A stretch of 64,000 nucleotides of DNA from Macrotrachela quadricornifera (lineage: Eukaryota; Rotifera; Eurotatoria; Philodinida; Philodinidae): contig JAJEKB010000290.1 in the NCBI GenBank assembly GCA_022393335.1, positions 62,001 to 126,000 of the forward strand, in the 5' to 3' direction. Below, piece after piece: positions 49,280 through 62,105 of the stretch. Position 1 is the first letter of the stretch, and every line of letters begins with the position of its first letter. The notes under the pieces were generated by a model. That model was not told the origin of the DNA. It did no database searches and saw only the letters and a program-made list of their open reading frames with translations. The translations under genes were made by a program, and so were the position numbers.

Positions 49280-50775
49280 GGTGAAAAAACCATGTTCTTA
49301 GAGAATGAATCAAAGAACCACAACTTTATGGACAACCCTACGCTTAACGTTTGACCAAAGGTTTTTGGGGTCGGTGAATTGAATGGTACCATTAGTTTTT
49401 GAATTTTCGCAAAGAAATGTTTTTAGTGAAAAAAAGGGGTTTTATGATACAATAATATGTCGCTGGGATTGGAGGACAGATCATATAACACATAAGTTCG
49501 TAGTTATACAGGTATATTTTCTTGTAAAGCTTGTCTGTATCTTTCTGTATCCAAGTCAATGTGAAAACGTTGTCAGGTAGATTAACGTCAAAAGCTTGTA
49601 ATATTATAATTGAAAACTATATGAAGGGCAATGGAGGCTAAAGTGTTCGCATCTTAAATCAAATCTGTGGTTAATAATAAGTTAACAAACAATTACTACT
49701 TAGTTTTACTTTTTTTTCCGAAGAAGCTTTTTCCAAGTTGGTCGAAGGTCAATAAATGAAAGCTGATTTGCTTTACCAAATAATCAATAGGAAATAATAT
49801 AAACTGTCTCCAGTAAAACTTCACCAAAGACAATTCACTATTAGGAATCGAAATCTAGAGTTATTTTTTCAATATTGGTAGGTATTAAGTAATGATAAAT
49901 TAATAAAACATGGTTTGTAATAAAACTTGATTGATTGTTATCGAGCAGGGAAAATACAAATTCGAAGTCATAAAAAATATTTTAGATCTATTTGTTAGCT
50001 TTCCTTGAAGAACTGCGTCCTGTTTTAAGCTTCATTCACGGATATTCGAGAGTCGTGAATCTATGTTCGATAGCGATTCTAATATAAGCAGTTTTCTTTG
50101 TTGATTACTATATGTTGGATCTTGGAGTGAGATTTATACAAAAATATGTAAAAAACAAAGCGGCTGTTTGAACTTCTGTTGTTGAGTCTTCATAGATATC
50201 AACAACAAAATTATATTCAAAAATAGATGAAGCTCTTTCCTAGACTAAAATGTGTTGTACTCTATTTGTAGCAGTTCTTAAATGGTTCTCTTTTTTTTAG
50301 TTTCCTCTTAACGACCGTATTCACAAAGACCCAGTAGCTTTTTGAGAGGAATTTAAACGAGATACATCCATTAATTTCAAAGCTGAACTAATATCGGTCG
50401 ATATAGTGGCGTTAAATATGTAAGTGGCTAGTCATGAGTGGCCGACCGGAGAGAGGGTGACGAACGACTAGACCTTGATTGAAAAGATTTATCGTAAGCG
50501 CAATAAGTGAGAGTTAAGGGATCTTGAGAAAATAGCGAATGATTCGATTCTTGAGGCAAAATAGTTCTTTATAAAAAAATTTGGAGTAAAAAGGACCTAT
50601 TCAGTAAAGGACTTCTGAATTTTAATATGGTGTTATTTTCTAGTTGTCATTCTGAATTTCTGTTCACTCAATTCCGAACACTATGCCTTTTTTTCTTATA
50701 TAAGGAGATCGTAACGAACAAATACTACCAAAAATCTCAATGAAAAGTTACGGCGAACTGTTTTATTCCTGTTTC
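49280..50775. other. No gene recognised
   Basis: AT-rich intergenic DNA with only short chance frames. Confidence 0.4.
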
Positions 50776-50865
50776 CTTTGCTGAGAGGGGGGGAGGTGAT
50801 ATGAAAAACATAACTTTGCGTGCGTTTGCTCAGGGCACAAGATCAGGCTAAAGTAACTTAGGAGG

Positions 50866-51472
50866 GATCTTCTCGAGATGTTCAAAGAGTTTAGGGTCCA
50901 TCTTTTAGCCATAAGTAGATCTCCATGAAGTATAAAAATTCCAAAAAGATAACGGCTCTTAGTTCTTTTGTCTCGAGTTATAGGCATTTTACTGAAGTTT
51001 CAGGCTATGATATAGTATTTATCAATAAATCCAATGACGATATTTCGCTCTGAGATTTTGCCCATAGTCAAGCTAAGTTGTGAATAGAATGCTCGGAAAA
51101 ATTCAATTCGAAAGAATGTTTTCTTCTCGAGATATTGAAATCCAAAATATCACTCATACCTTACAAAGGATACTGGAGTTTTCTGTTTTTTGGGATTTTA
51201 ACATCTCAAAAAGGAAACATTCTTGTCAGCTGAATTTTTCAGAGCATTCTACTCAGAACTAGATCTGTATATGGACAAAATCTCAGAACGAAATATCGTC
51301 ATTCGATTTGTTGATAAATACTATGCCATAGCCTGAAACTACAGTTAAAATGCCTATAACTCGGGACAAAAGCACTAAGAATTCTCATCCTTTTGGAATT
51401 TTTCATACCTCATTTAGGTCTATCTATGACTAAAAGATGGACTCTAAAGTCTTTGAACATCTCAGGAGGTTC
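50866..51472. mobile_element. Fold-back element, same family as 35888-36505
   Basis: The outer arms pair GAGATGTTCAAAGA...TTAGGGTCCATCTTTTAG with the right arm, then AGTTATAGGCATTTTA, TATAGTATTTATCA and GACGATATTTCG further in, around an axis near 51,170. A plus-strand frame (51080-51262) crosses the loop. The shared internal phrases with 35888-36505 include GAGTTATAGG and the CAATGACG-TATTTCG-TCTGAGATTTTG core. Confidence 0.75.
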
Positions 51473-51474
51473 AC

Positions 51475-51828
51475 TCGCTAGTTGAAATCAATGAGAACGT
51501 TACGTTTTGTCTCAATTTTTAGTTACGAACTTCGGTTGAACTATAGCCCACGTGGCTCCTGTCACTGCTCTACTAGTGCTCCATAAAAGTCAAAAAATGC
51601 TATCTTTCATGAGGAAATCGTGTGCACTTGATATTTTTCGAATTTCAGATTCATAGTTTTGATTTTAGAAATCACAAAATGTGGAAGATTCGTTTAAACT
51701 GAGGTGATTATAGCCTCACATCTGTCGACCATTTATCTATCAATAATTCACGATATAGATAGAATCGATTCAGTCGACGGTTGAGCAAGTCACTCTTGAC
51801 GAGCATTACTTGTTTTTTTTCCATTCAG
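51475..51828. other. No gene recognised
   Basis: Intergenic; nothing supported. Confidence 0.35.
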
Positions 51829-51829
51829 C

Positions 51830-52290
51830 TAGTTTTCTTTCTTCGGCTTCAACTTCATATTCTATATAAAGCTGAATGAATCCTTTCGCTTATATATTTT
51901 TTTTCATTCAGTCAGTTCTTTTTTTTCTGCTTCAGTTTCATATTCTATATGAAGTTGAATAAATCCTTTCCCTTATATTTTTTTTCATTCAGCTAGTTCT
52001 TTTTCCTCTCCTTCAACTTCATATTTTATATGAGGTTGAATCAATCCCTTTGCTCATTCATAATTTCTGCTTAGCTATTTCATTTCTCTATCTTCCAACT
52101 TCATATTCTATATGAAATTAAATCAATCTGTTTGTTTATTCTCAATTTTCTTTTAATTCTTTCACTTCTCTATGCTTCCATCTCACATTTAATATAAAGT
52201 CGGGTCAATCCTTTGGCTTATTCAAATTTTTATATTCAGCCACATCTTTAGTTTCCTCTCTACTTCATGTATATTATGAAGATGAACTAA
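51830..52290. repeat. Tandem repeat, unit about 80 bp, 5-6 decaying copies
   Basis: Units carry TTCATTCAGCTAGTTCTTTT, a pyrimidine-rich stretch, CTTCAACTTCATATTCTATA, TGAAGTTGAATAAATCCTTT and CTTATATTTTTT. Copies become more diverged to the right, with the last ones (after about 52,130) barely alignable. Same family as 48680-48848. Confidence 0.8.
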
Positions 52291-52299
52291 ACCGTTAAC

Positions 52300-52807
52300 T
52301 TATTCACTATTCTTATACATTAACTTTTATTCTGCAATGTGATATTCTATAGAAGACGCAACATACGATGAATTGCAGATGCAAATCAATGAATTAGCAA
52401 TGTGCAGCAATAGCAATTAATTAAAGGTAGATATCCGACATAACCAGAAAAAGATACTAAACATTTCCTACTGAAAACACCAAATATTTATGAAATATGA
52501 GTCTTCCAGGGGCAAAAGATAACTGTCATGCGTCTCTTCTTTTACTTCTATAAGCAGCCTTTGAGAATTATTTTCTGATATGTCTTGTTTCGTTGTAACA
52601 TGTTGCTTTTTTAAATAAAGAAAAGCTTTGACTCCAAAAAAATGATTGAGAAATCTTGATGTATTAGTTTGATGCAATCATCCAATTATATTCAATGTAC
52701 GATGATCAACCATCTTGAATATAGTTGATTAGACACATAAGAAAACATTTTAGTAGGTTTATTTGACAACTAATGTGATTTTATTTTAATAAAGTACGTT
52801 TCCATAC
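52300..52807. other. No gene recognised
   Basis: Intergenic; the minus-strand frame at 52468-52677 has no recognisable domain. Confidence 0.35.
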
Positions 52808-52810
52808 TTA

Positions 52811-53428
52811 CGAGGGAATATTTCCAAGTAATCTACTCCGTTTGCTTTCATATTTTGCCTGTATGTAGGGCCTATTGTGGTAAGAAACAGCCTACGAGGA
52901 TTTGTGCTCTTATCGCTTCTTTCAAAAGTCATGACCATTTTGTTGAATTTCGACCCATTCCTAGATATATACCGAAAAAGTCTAATCATGAATTTCGACC
53001 TGAAAATTTCTCCATAGATAGGTCTAATGACCCTTAGAATGTCTTGGAAATTTCAACCAAAAAAATCTTCGTTTCTCGACAAATGGCATTTTCAAGTATG
53101 GTTGGTTTTTGTGACCTATCTGTGACAAGTGAGTGTTTTTTGAAAACCCCATATCTTGAGAAAGGAAGATTCTTTTTGGCTGAAATTTCCAAAATACTCT
53201 AAAGGTCATTAGACCTATCTATGGAGAAATTTTCAGGTGGAAATTTCATGATTTGATTTTTTTTCGGCATATATCTAGGAATAGGTCGAAATTCAACAAA
53301 ATGGTCATGACTTTTGAGAGAAGCGATAAGAGCACAAATCCTCGTAGGCTTTTTCTTACCACAATAGGTCCTACATACAAGCAAAACATGAATGCAAATG
53401 CAGCGAATCACTTGTAAATGTTCCCTCA
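52811..53428. mobile_element. 618-bp fold-back element, TTA target-site duplication
   Basis: Left end CGAGGGAATATTTCCAAGTA, right end (complemented) TGAGGGAACATTTACAAGTG; TTA on both sides (52808-52810, 53429-53431). Arms extend through TGTATGTAGGGCC, ACAGCCTACGAGGATTTGTG and TTCGACCCATTCCTAGATAT, with the axis near 53,120. Mirrored open frames are artefacts. A TTA target suggests PIF/Harbinger-type mobilisation. Confidence 0.8.
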
Positions 53429-53434
53429 TTAGAT

Positions 53435-54420
53435 ATATATTAACCAAAAATGTTATATAAAATGTTCAACAATTTCACACTATAAACTTTTTCATCGATC
53501 TCAAATGCTCCCAAATATTTTTCATTTGTAACGCAATCATTTTCAAATATACTCTCGATTAAATAAATCATGACTTTGTTTCATTGCCGTATCACAAAAA
53601 TGACAATTATGCTCATAAGCATTTTTTTATAATTTATACAAATAAAAATCATTACACAGAATCAACGCCTCTTTTTTTAATACCAATCATATGCTAAATA
53701 AGAAGAACACAATTAAATTTATTATTATCCTATTAACTCATGGAAAAACAAATCGAAATATTACACATATTCCAGATTGTCATAATAAGTTGATTACATT
53801 CAAATTTTCACTCAATTATAATTGTCAAAAATTCTAACAGAAATAATTTTGTTTAATAAGATTGAGAGAAACACTTGAAATTATAATCTAAAAAGTTCAT
53901 TTTTATATGACTAAGAATAATTAAAATGATTGTATATCCTACTCTAATAATTCTAAATAACCTTTAAGTCTGTAAAACTTCATTCAATAAGATATTCAAA
54001 TATTTAAATCAACATGTTTTACTTATTATTTAATTAAAATTTATCGTAATCTTAAAGATTTATCTTAATAACATTAAGAATACAAATAAAAATTGATCAT
54101 CAAAAAGGGAACTTTTCTTCGCTTATTAATCTAAAATAATATTGACTTAAGAGATTTTTTCTATATCATATATAATAAACAATGCATAATCTCAATCACT
54201 CTCGTTTATCTCAATCCTCAAAGTTTAGAAACATAAACTAGAACATTGACCATCATATGATTAAGTACATTTTTGAATAAGATTAAAACAAAATTCAAAA
54301 AAACCTAATGGTACGAATGTAATTATCACATATTGTTCATATCTACTTCCTTAATAGATATATATAGATTTTGCGTTTTTTTTTATATATAACTTATTCA
54401 TTTTTAGAAATGTTGAAATT
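53435..54420. other. A/T-rich spacer, no gene
   Basis: Very AT-rich, without a clear repeat period. Confidence 0.4.
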
Positions 54421-54424
54421 TCAT

Positions 54425-54750
54425 GTTGGAAAACTTTGCAATATTCCATACTATAATATTTCAAGACCTATTAGTATCTCATTAATAAAGTACTTCAAGA
54501 CCTATGGGAGCTTCAATAGTATAGCACTCGACGACCTATGTGTAACGCCATAATATAGTAGTTGACGAACTATGGGCATATCCATAATATAGTGCTTGCG
54601 GACCTATGAATATCTCGATAATATAATACATGTAGACCTATGGGTACCATCCCTAGGACACCAGTTGAGGATTCGTGAATACTCCCATAGGATGCTGGTT
54701 GCTTATTTATCGGTCCTAGCAGAGATGCATTTTGATTGGTCGGAAGATCT
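54425..54750. repeat. ~43-bp minisatellite, inverted relative to 18690-19075
   Basis: Units of CCATAATATAGTAGTTGACG and ACCTATGGG-type words, five to six copies, the reverse complement of the GGACCTCAACTGCTATACTATGGG unit at 18.7-19.1 kb, with more decay. Confidence 0.65.
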
Positions 54751-54799
54751 GGCCAATCTGAGTGTGGAGAAATGGAGCAGGAATTTCCTATTTGTATAG

Positions 54800-57635
54800 G
54801 TATTCTTTCAGGGCTGAGAATAAGATTTGACGAGTTTTTTAATTAAAATAGTTCTATGATGAGATATATCTACATCGAATAAAATATCATATATACGAAC
54901 AAATTCAGTTTTTGATAAATAAAAATAAGTCTCAATAGAAATATTTCGCTGTAGAATATCGAAAGTTATTCAAGTAAACAAGTTTTATTTATTGTTTGAG
55001 ATAAAAAAATTTTACTATTACTATTATAATCTTTATTAAACTCTGGATGATATTATATTATCTATTCAATTATAAATTAACAAAATTTGTTTCTTATATG
55101 AACAAAAGATAACTCTAATAAGAATTCTTGAACATAATCAAAATGAAAAAGATCTAAATGAACAATCATTATTCATTATCAACCAAAAAAAAACAAATCT
55201 TAATATGATAAAGTTATATAGATTGAAACTGGAATAATTCTAATGAAAAAATTTAATTTATTATTCAATCAGATATAAGATTAACGATTATACAGATCTA
55301 GTTGAATTAAATTTAGTATTAGATAAATAAAAAAAAATATAATCAAAGTTTTTTTTTCAAATAAACTCAATACAAAACATTTAGTCCTTAAACTAAACTT
55401 ATATATCTACAAAATATATCCATCGACTATAAGGGAATTCCGAAAATATTTTCTATTTAATATATGATATATATAGATATACAGATTATCTGAAATATTA
55501 ACAAATGTTCCATATAAAGACACGAAATGATCATTTCAATACGAATATTTTTCACAGACAAACATAAATAATCGTAATTGTTTAACTTTATATAAAAAAC
55601 ATTGACGATCATTGATGAATATTATTATTATAAATATCGACACACAATATATATTAATATGGAATATATAGTCATATTTAGGTTGCATTTAATGGATTTA
55701 TAAGATAATTGACCTATAAACAATGTTCTATATGAGTAGGAAAATTTATTATTTTCTAAGACTTAAGATAGATTGATTCTCTATTAATATGAAAATTTCA
55801 ACTATTCATTTTGCTTTCCTAACCGGTTCATAAAAAAAATCAAATTTCTTTCTCATAGATTTATTTTACTTGAGATAATATTCTTCTCATAATAACAACA
55901 CTATATTGACTATAAAATTAAATTTACTTAATTAAAATCGTAATATTTATCAGTTACGATTTATGTGAACATGTACCAAATAGTTGTATAATAGTGAGAA
56001 TATGTTTTAGTTTCGATCATTGTTATAATCTAAGGAAATTTTTCGATTCTATAGATAATTATCTCTTTGTCAAACAGAAGAGAAGAATATCTATAAAACT
56101 AATTTTATTTAAATTTGTTTTTTTAAATAATTTCTATATATAACTTTGTTTTATCTCCTTGACATAATATCACTATTACATTGTACACTTTATGAGAATA
56201 AAAAGATAATAATAATAAACAATATTTATTCCTAAGATGTTTTACAGATTAACACCGATTTGTTGACATAAATTCACTACTGATTTATTGAATTATGTCA
56301 AGAAATTTTTTCGTCTATCTATGCAATAAAAACTCATCTTAGTGATTAGAGGATCTAATTAATGGAATATGCATAAAAGATGATCATTTATAGATAGATA
56401 TTTCTATAAGAAAGACACGTTAAGTAATATGACGTTATCCATAATCTAATACTTGATTATATTTGTGTGGGTTTTTTCAAAATATTCTAATATTTTTTTA
56501 CCATAAAAAAGATTGGTTCATAATTAAAAAAAGCAAACATATTTGAAAATAAATATAATGGAATATATTGTTAAAGTATATCTTCTTTATCAGAGAAAAA
56601 ACTTCTTTTTCTGACACTATCATGCGATAAGTTTTTTTTAAATAGAAAAAAAGATTATAGAAAAAAATCGAATATGTTATGAATCGCTTTTCTCCTCTAA
56701 TATGTTTATCGATACACAATCATATTTATTTTCCACAAATGGAATATAATAACTAATTAAATCATATAGTTTCATCTCAAAATAATAAATTGACTTATAT
56801 ACCTTTGACAAGAACATTTTACTCTTGTTTATCTTCAGTGTTATTCTCCAAAGAACATAATTATCGACAATAACAGATATTATTCGTTATAAAACATACA
56901 AATTCTATAAAACATATCAATATTTTAGATTTCCTCCATTGTATTATTTTAAAAAACATCTTTCTTACTAACAATTATTTGTCTTTTCTTTTTTACATTA
57001 AATATTCCTTATTTCTGTCGCATTCTATCAGCACAAATCAGACAAAACAAGTTTATTCGTAATGTACGAAATACTCAAGTTTCTAAGACGATGATGAGAG
57101 ACTAAAATGATGAAACGAAGAAATTTCTCAGTTTTTGAAACTCTAACTCTTAATTTAGGAAAATCGTGTGTCGTAACAGGTTTTCAAGATAATCATTTTA
57201 CATACATCTTTGCACAATTCATCATGTAATCTTGAAATCTTTTTCAAAAATATGTGTTGTCGTATTTAAAGAACTACTAGAATTTATTTTTTAGATTTTA
57301 CTAAATTCATTCAAAGTATACAGTGTTATTCTCATCCATAATACTGGACACAATTTTATTATACCAAAAAAAAAATAAAACTCAATGTTCCGGTAGAGTG
57401 ACTCATTACATTTAGACAAAACTTCTACGAAGAATTCTCTGTCATCTTTCAGTCAGATATTCATGTATGCCTTGATTTCTTTGACTTAACTGTAAGCTCC
57501 TTCTTGATACATAACTCAAAGAAGAAACGGCGGATTTTGTACCCTCAGATTTTTCGGGATTTCCCTTTGCACTGGGAATCCCCTATCGTTTTTATTGTAG
57601 ATTTGTTTTTCATTTTTGAGAACACGTTCAATAGC
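54800..57635. other. A/T-rich spacer, no gene (2.8 kb)
   Basis: Strongly A/T-rich; ATATATAGATATACAGAT-like low-complexity patches, no open frame with a domain (the minus-strand one at 56498-56719 is lysine/phenylalanine-rich noise). Confidence 0.45.
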
Positions 57636-57639
57636 TGCA

Positions 57640-58230
57640 AGCCTCCAGTAAGTATCTTAGAACTCTATTATCTGTAAGCATCTATAAGTCTTCAACGTCT
57701 GTTCCATGCGAGTATCTACAAGTCTCCGAGATTTATACTATGAGCGTATACCGCAGTCTAGAAGGGCTATCATATGACGATCATAGCTACTAGTCATGGT
57801 GTATCCTTGCTCGTTCTCTTCTTCGCTTCAGTTCTGTCGTCTCATTTGTGATTTTCTCAACGTATGGCGTGATGATTATATAATGCACTCTTTTTGCTTC
57901 TTCTCTTACTACGTGTCTGTGTTTTTGTCATATGTATTTAGATATGTAAAGACATGGGAGAGTAGGATATCCGGTTGTGGAAGAGTAGCATGCTTCGAGT
58001 CATTTGATGTATGTCTGTGTTGATGAGAGGTTCCACAAAAAGTGGAATAAAGTTTCATAATGACAGTATCTGTAAGTCCTTATTGTCTACTTTATAGGAA
58101 GTATCAATAATTTTTCGAGAGCTAGTCAATAACGTAACCATAAATCCTCATGCACTATGCTGTGAATCTATGTATAAATCTTTAAGCGATTCCCATGAGC
58201 AGTACCCATAGACCACTGACAGCTATTGAG
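57640..58230. repeat. Decayed ~40-45-bp minisatellite, first cluster
   Basis: Words such as AAGCATCTATAAGTCTTCAA, GCGAGTATCTACAAGTCTCC and GAGCAGTACCCATAGACC recur, first at 57,640-57,770 and again at about 58,050-58,230. They resemble the CTTATGGGTACCTCCATAGG type unit of the later clusters. About 250 bp between (57,780-58,030) is unrelated and contains a 75-codon frame without a known domain. Confidence 0.5.
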
Positions 58231-58234
58231 ATTT

Positions 58235-58780
58235 TGATATCGTTAACTTTTCTAACACTCTTGTTGCAGTTCTTGTTATTCTTGAAGGACTATGCGGTAG
58301 AATGGTGTCAGGAACCGCTAACTATTCAAGAGATATCCATTGTTAATTGTCATAAGTTTTCCAAGACTTTTACGACAGGGCCCTGAACGGTGATCTGGAA
58401 GCTATTCGTACGTTATGCAGTAACTGAAGTCGAATGTAGTACGAAACATTGGTTCACAGGATAAAGTAAAAGTCATGCATCTAGGTTTTCTTTAAGAAGC
58501 GAAAATGGACTGTTTTCTAGCCTTCATATAGTTGATCACCGTATTAGAGTGGTTTCACTTCACAACTAGTATTATGCCGTGGAAATTGCGTTTAACAAAC
58601 AAGGATTAAACTTTGACTTTCTCTTTGATCAAAGAACAGCTCAAAACTCTATGTATAACGTGTCTAAGGGCACCGCTCCGTAAAGCTAAATCGATGAGCC
58701 GGTAGACAGATCGAATTCATATAAATGACAGGGTGCTGACGTGCTTCAGGTCATTGAGCTGACTTGGGATTGCCACATAT
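58235..58780. other. No gene recognised
   Basis: Phrases such as CTGAACGGTGATCTGGAAGC look faintly like an ankyrin repeat when translated, but the frame breaks at once and no second repeat follows. Not called. Confidence 0.35.
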
Positions 58781-58784
58781 TTAC

Positions 58785-58985
58785 TTATACGTATCCTTCA
58801 AGACACCCCTCTAGGACTTATCAGTACCCCATAAGTCGATTCTTCAGGACATACAAGTATTTCCATAAGATAGTCCTTGAGGACATATGGCTATCTCCGT
58901 AGGATAAGCCTTGAAGACTTGCGAATAATCTCATAGAATAGGTCTTCAAGGCCTACAGATATTCTCATCGAATGAGACTATGCTG
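58785..58985. repeat. Decayed ~40-bp minisatellite, second cluster
   Basis: About five units of CCATAGGATAGGCCTTGAGG joined to ACTTATGGGTATCT-type words. Confidence 0.65.
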
Positions 58986-59139
58986 TAAATGAATTCGAAA
59001 ATATTTCAAAACATAGATAAAGTCTTTGTTATTCTTTATTATACAATATTCAATATAATTTTTCTACATAATTCAAACAATAATTACATTTCCTCCTTTT
59101 ACTGGAAATCTTTCCATAATCTATATTATTCTATTGAGG

Positions 59140-59335
59140 TATATCCGAATGTCGTAAAGTCTCTCGGGGTCTACTATGATCTACTAGGGTCTAGTATGGT
59201 CACTTAAAATCTAGTAAGTTCTATGAGAGTTTGCACGATTTGCTAGAGCCTAGTAGAGTCTGAAGGGTCTACTAGGCTGTACTAGTGATTTGCCAGTGTC
59301 TGCAAGATCTAGTAGAATCTACTAGGGTCTCTGTC
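59140..59335. repeat. Short-period repeat (CTACTAGGGTCT-type)
   Basis: Repeated GGGTCTACTA, GATCTACTAGGGTCTAGTA and TCTAGTAGAATCTACTAGGG words with a basic period near 10-12 bp; CTAG palindromes are frequent. Confidence 0.65.
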
Positions 59336-59460
59336 TTTTCGCCCTCACCCTCACTCAGATGATACGCCCTCTGAGTCCGTATGAGTGTTTCTGCCTTCAC
59401 CCTCACCCTCAGGGAAGAGATCAATGTGTGAATGTTTCCGTCCTCACCCTCAAAAAAGCC
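59336..59460. repeat. CCCTCA-rich patch
   Basis: GCCCTCACCCTCACTCAG, CTTCACCCTCACCCTCAGGG and TCCTCACCCTCA occur within about 120 bp. The run is too broken to be a telomere tract. Confidence 0.55.
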
Positions 59461-59584
59461 ATTCAAAGTATCATATGCCATGTTAGACCCTGGTAGACTT
59501 TGCTGTTTTATCGATTTCATCGAATTATTTTATAATTTATATCTTTTGATTTAATTTGTAATTCATTTACGTCATCCAGTGCAT

Positions 59585-59935
59585 AGAATAGATGGTGAGG
59601 CCTTTTACTTACCGGTATAGAATAGGCCTTGATGACTTCTTAGTGCTCCATAGCATAGACGTTGATGGCTTATAAATACATCCATAGAATAGGCCTTCAA
59701 AACTTATCGATATCTTCATAAGATAGCTCTTGATAACTTATGCGTACCTCATAGGATAGACTTCAACGACTTGAAAATAATTTCATAGTATAAATCATGA
59801 GAACTTATGGGTACCTCGAAGGATCTGCGATGATAGCTTACAAGCACTGTCATAGGACAGTCTTTGAGAAATTTTGGGTACATCATAGGATACCCCATGA
59901 AGACTGATGGCAAGGAGAAACAGTAGAGACTTGAG
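59585..59935. repeat. Decayed ~40-bp minisatellite, third cluster
   Basis: Eight or so units: CATAGAATAGGCCTTCAAAA, CTTATCGATATCTTCATAAG and so on, each with a TAGGATAG-C-TTGA-GACTTATG skeleton. Confidence 0.65.
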
Positions 59936-60094
59936 CCACAAAGTCTTGGAAACCTCTCGAAGTCTGGTCAAGTCTTATGAAATCTGTTGAAGTCTTTTGA
60001 AATCTTCAGAACTTCGCTGTTCCCTCCTTGGACAGGGATAAAAATTTGACCAAAAAAAAAACAGTCACAGAAACATTTGATACATATATAGGAC
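59936..60094. repeat. GTCTTATGAAATCTGTTGAA-type short repeat
   Basis: Several runs of GAAGTCTGGTCAAGTCTTATG and GAAGTCTTTTGAAATCTTCA; a similar run is at about 60,890-60,950. Confidence 0.45.
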
Positions 60095-60345
60095 GGCTCA
60101 GTTTTTTTGTGCTGATTCCAAATATGATATTTGTTTGAAGTCAAATATGGATTATTCTGTTCGACAGCCGTCGAATATCAGTTAAAACTGACACAAGTTC
60201 GGTATGAATACTATAACAATGAGAGCAAAAATGATTTATTAGACATGATATTTCAAGTGGAAAATGGTCTCATTAGGAAGAGCACATTTCATTATGTATC
60301 TGATAAAAAAGATCTTCTTGGTGCACTCATATAAGCTATGATTTC
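60095..60345. repeat. Fragment related to the inner arm of the element at 10382-13087
   Basis: GCTCAGTTTTTTTGTGCTGATTCCAAATATG corresponds to AACTCAGTTTTTTGAGCTGATTCCAAATATG at about 11,876. The similarity continues in the same order (CGTCGAATAT with CGTTGAATAT; GAGCACATTTCATTATGTATCTGATAAAA with GGAACATGTTGCATCACGTATATGATAAAG; CTTGGTGCACT with CTAGTGCATCTTGC). It is an old partial copy. A weak inverted partner (ATCATATTTGGATTCAGCAT) lies at about 60,600. Confidence 0.6.
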
Positions 60346-60940
60346 ATAATGCTAGAGAAATCATTAGTTATAATAATATAATGCAATCGGTGAGGTATTT
60401 CATATTTATCGATCGAAAAAGATAAAAATATCTTAGATAATTCTATTGATTCTGATAAAGAAAGAAAATTCTGCGTGAAATGAGCCTATTTTCGGCGAAC
60501 ATAAATAAGATTTGTATAAATCTTCAGGTCAAAAATTGGTTTTTAGAGCTGTCAGAGAATGCTTCAGATGTTTCCTATTAGCCTTCTAATTTAAAAAAAA
60601 TCATATTTGGATTCAGCATTGTATGCTCAATCAAACTGGATAGACTTCCAGTAGAAAAGCGACAAAAAAGTTTTCGATACATAAGGAGCACCACACGTAT
60701 AAAGAAATTGAGTTTTGATAAAGAATCACATAAACTCGTGAAAAACAATCAAACATTAGTGCTGATTCTGTGGGTGATAAAATTAGGTTCAGAATTTTTG
60801 GGCACGAAGTTCGTAATTTGATACATCTCATTTCATGCAATTTTTAAGATTTCTTATATGCTCATGTGATATCGAAATTCCTTGAAATTTTATCAAGTCT
60901 CATAAAGTCCAATGAAGTCTTTTACAGTCTTGAACCCCAC
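60346..60940. other. No gene recognised
   Basis: Probably the remainder of the degenerate fold-back whose left side is at 60095; no gene. Confidence 0.35.
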
Positions 60941-60944
60941 TGTT

Positions 60945-61130
60945 TTCCTTTGACTTATGGATACCTCCATAGGATAGACCTTGGAGACTTATGGATGTTC
61001 TCATAGAATGAGTCTCGTAGACTTATGTATGTGTCATAGAATAGACAACAATGACTTATAGATATTCCCATATAATACATATTAGTTCTCGGATTATCGT
61101 CATACTCCCAAGATTATCACTGTACTCAAG
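60945..61130. repeat. Decayed ~40-bp minisatellite, fourth cluster
   Basis: ACTTATGGATACCTCCATAGGATAGACCTTGGAG-type units (words ACTTATGGATACCTCC and ATAGGATAGACCTTGGAG), about four copies. Confidence 0.6.
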
Positions 61131-62100
61131 AAATTTGGAGGATTTTTCGAAATTTGATACTCTAAAAATCCATTGTTTTTCTTTTGTAAACTATCTTGAT
61201 GACCGTTTGAGAGACGTCAGACAGAGTGAGAGTGAAATCCGTAAAATTTTTCTAAATACTCAGTTCTCACATGTCTCTTCCTTCCTTTTTTTAAACGAGA
61301 CTTACGCCTTTCTAAGCTTAATAACTTCATCGCCCGTGATAGATGATCCCAAGTGTTTTAATATATCAACAACTTTATATAATCGACTAGTAAGAAAGTT
61401 CGTCTTATAGAACAAACTTTGTGCTGAAATGTTATTTGTGAGAAAACGTTATATCTATATATAATTTCTATCCACATTTCATTTTTTTTGATGACTCCAC
61501 AATTTTTTCTTCTGTATCCATGCATCAATTTATATTGAGTGTAATCAGAGATAGAGTTTTGAGATATTTACAAATATGTCCATGTGAAAGCACATGGTCT
61601 ATACGCACATAGAGCTCTCCATACATTCAGTTAAAATCTAAAAAATTTGGCAAACGTGCGAAATTACAAAAAGCTTTTAGAAAATGGACACGATGGGTAA
61701 AATATATATTCATTTGTATAGTCTCGTATATAATGTTAAAAGACATTTGAGATATTTACATTTATTATGTAGAAATGGATATCAAGAATAAAAGCATAGA
61801 GATACATGCATCAAACGGATCTATGACAATACAAATTTTTAAGTTTTTTAGTAAGATATGTGAGACGATACATGGCTTTGATATTTGTAGGTGTTTGAAT
61901 AGCTTAATCTCTCATGTTCATGTAAGGCATACGAATAACGTGAATGAAGCAGAACGCTATTTTCGTACTGTCCCATGAGATAATCATATGATTTCGAAAC
62001 AGTGCGTGTCAATGCAAATATGTTCTATTTATGAAATGAGTCATGAAACGATTTTGCGCCAATATGTTATATTTTTCTATTTTATTGTATCTATGCTGAT
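61131..62100. other. No gene recognised
   Basis: Includes a plus-strand frame of 119 codons (61051-61410) overlapping the repeat on its left, without a recognisable domain, and shorter frames. Not called as genes. Confidence 0.4.
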
Positions 62101-62105
62101 TCATA

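Noticed and set aside
58370..58700. Ankyrin-repeat gene fragment
   Set aside because: Only one vague motif (LNGDLEAIRTLC) with immediate stops; no second repeat in register.
59336..59460. Interstitial telomere tract (CCCTCA words)
   Set aside because: Too short and broken, no uniform unit.
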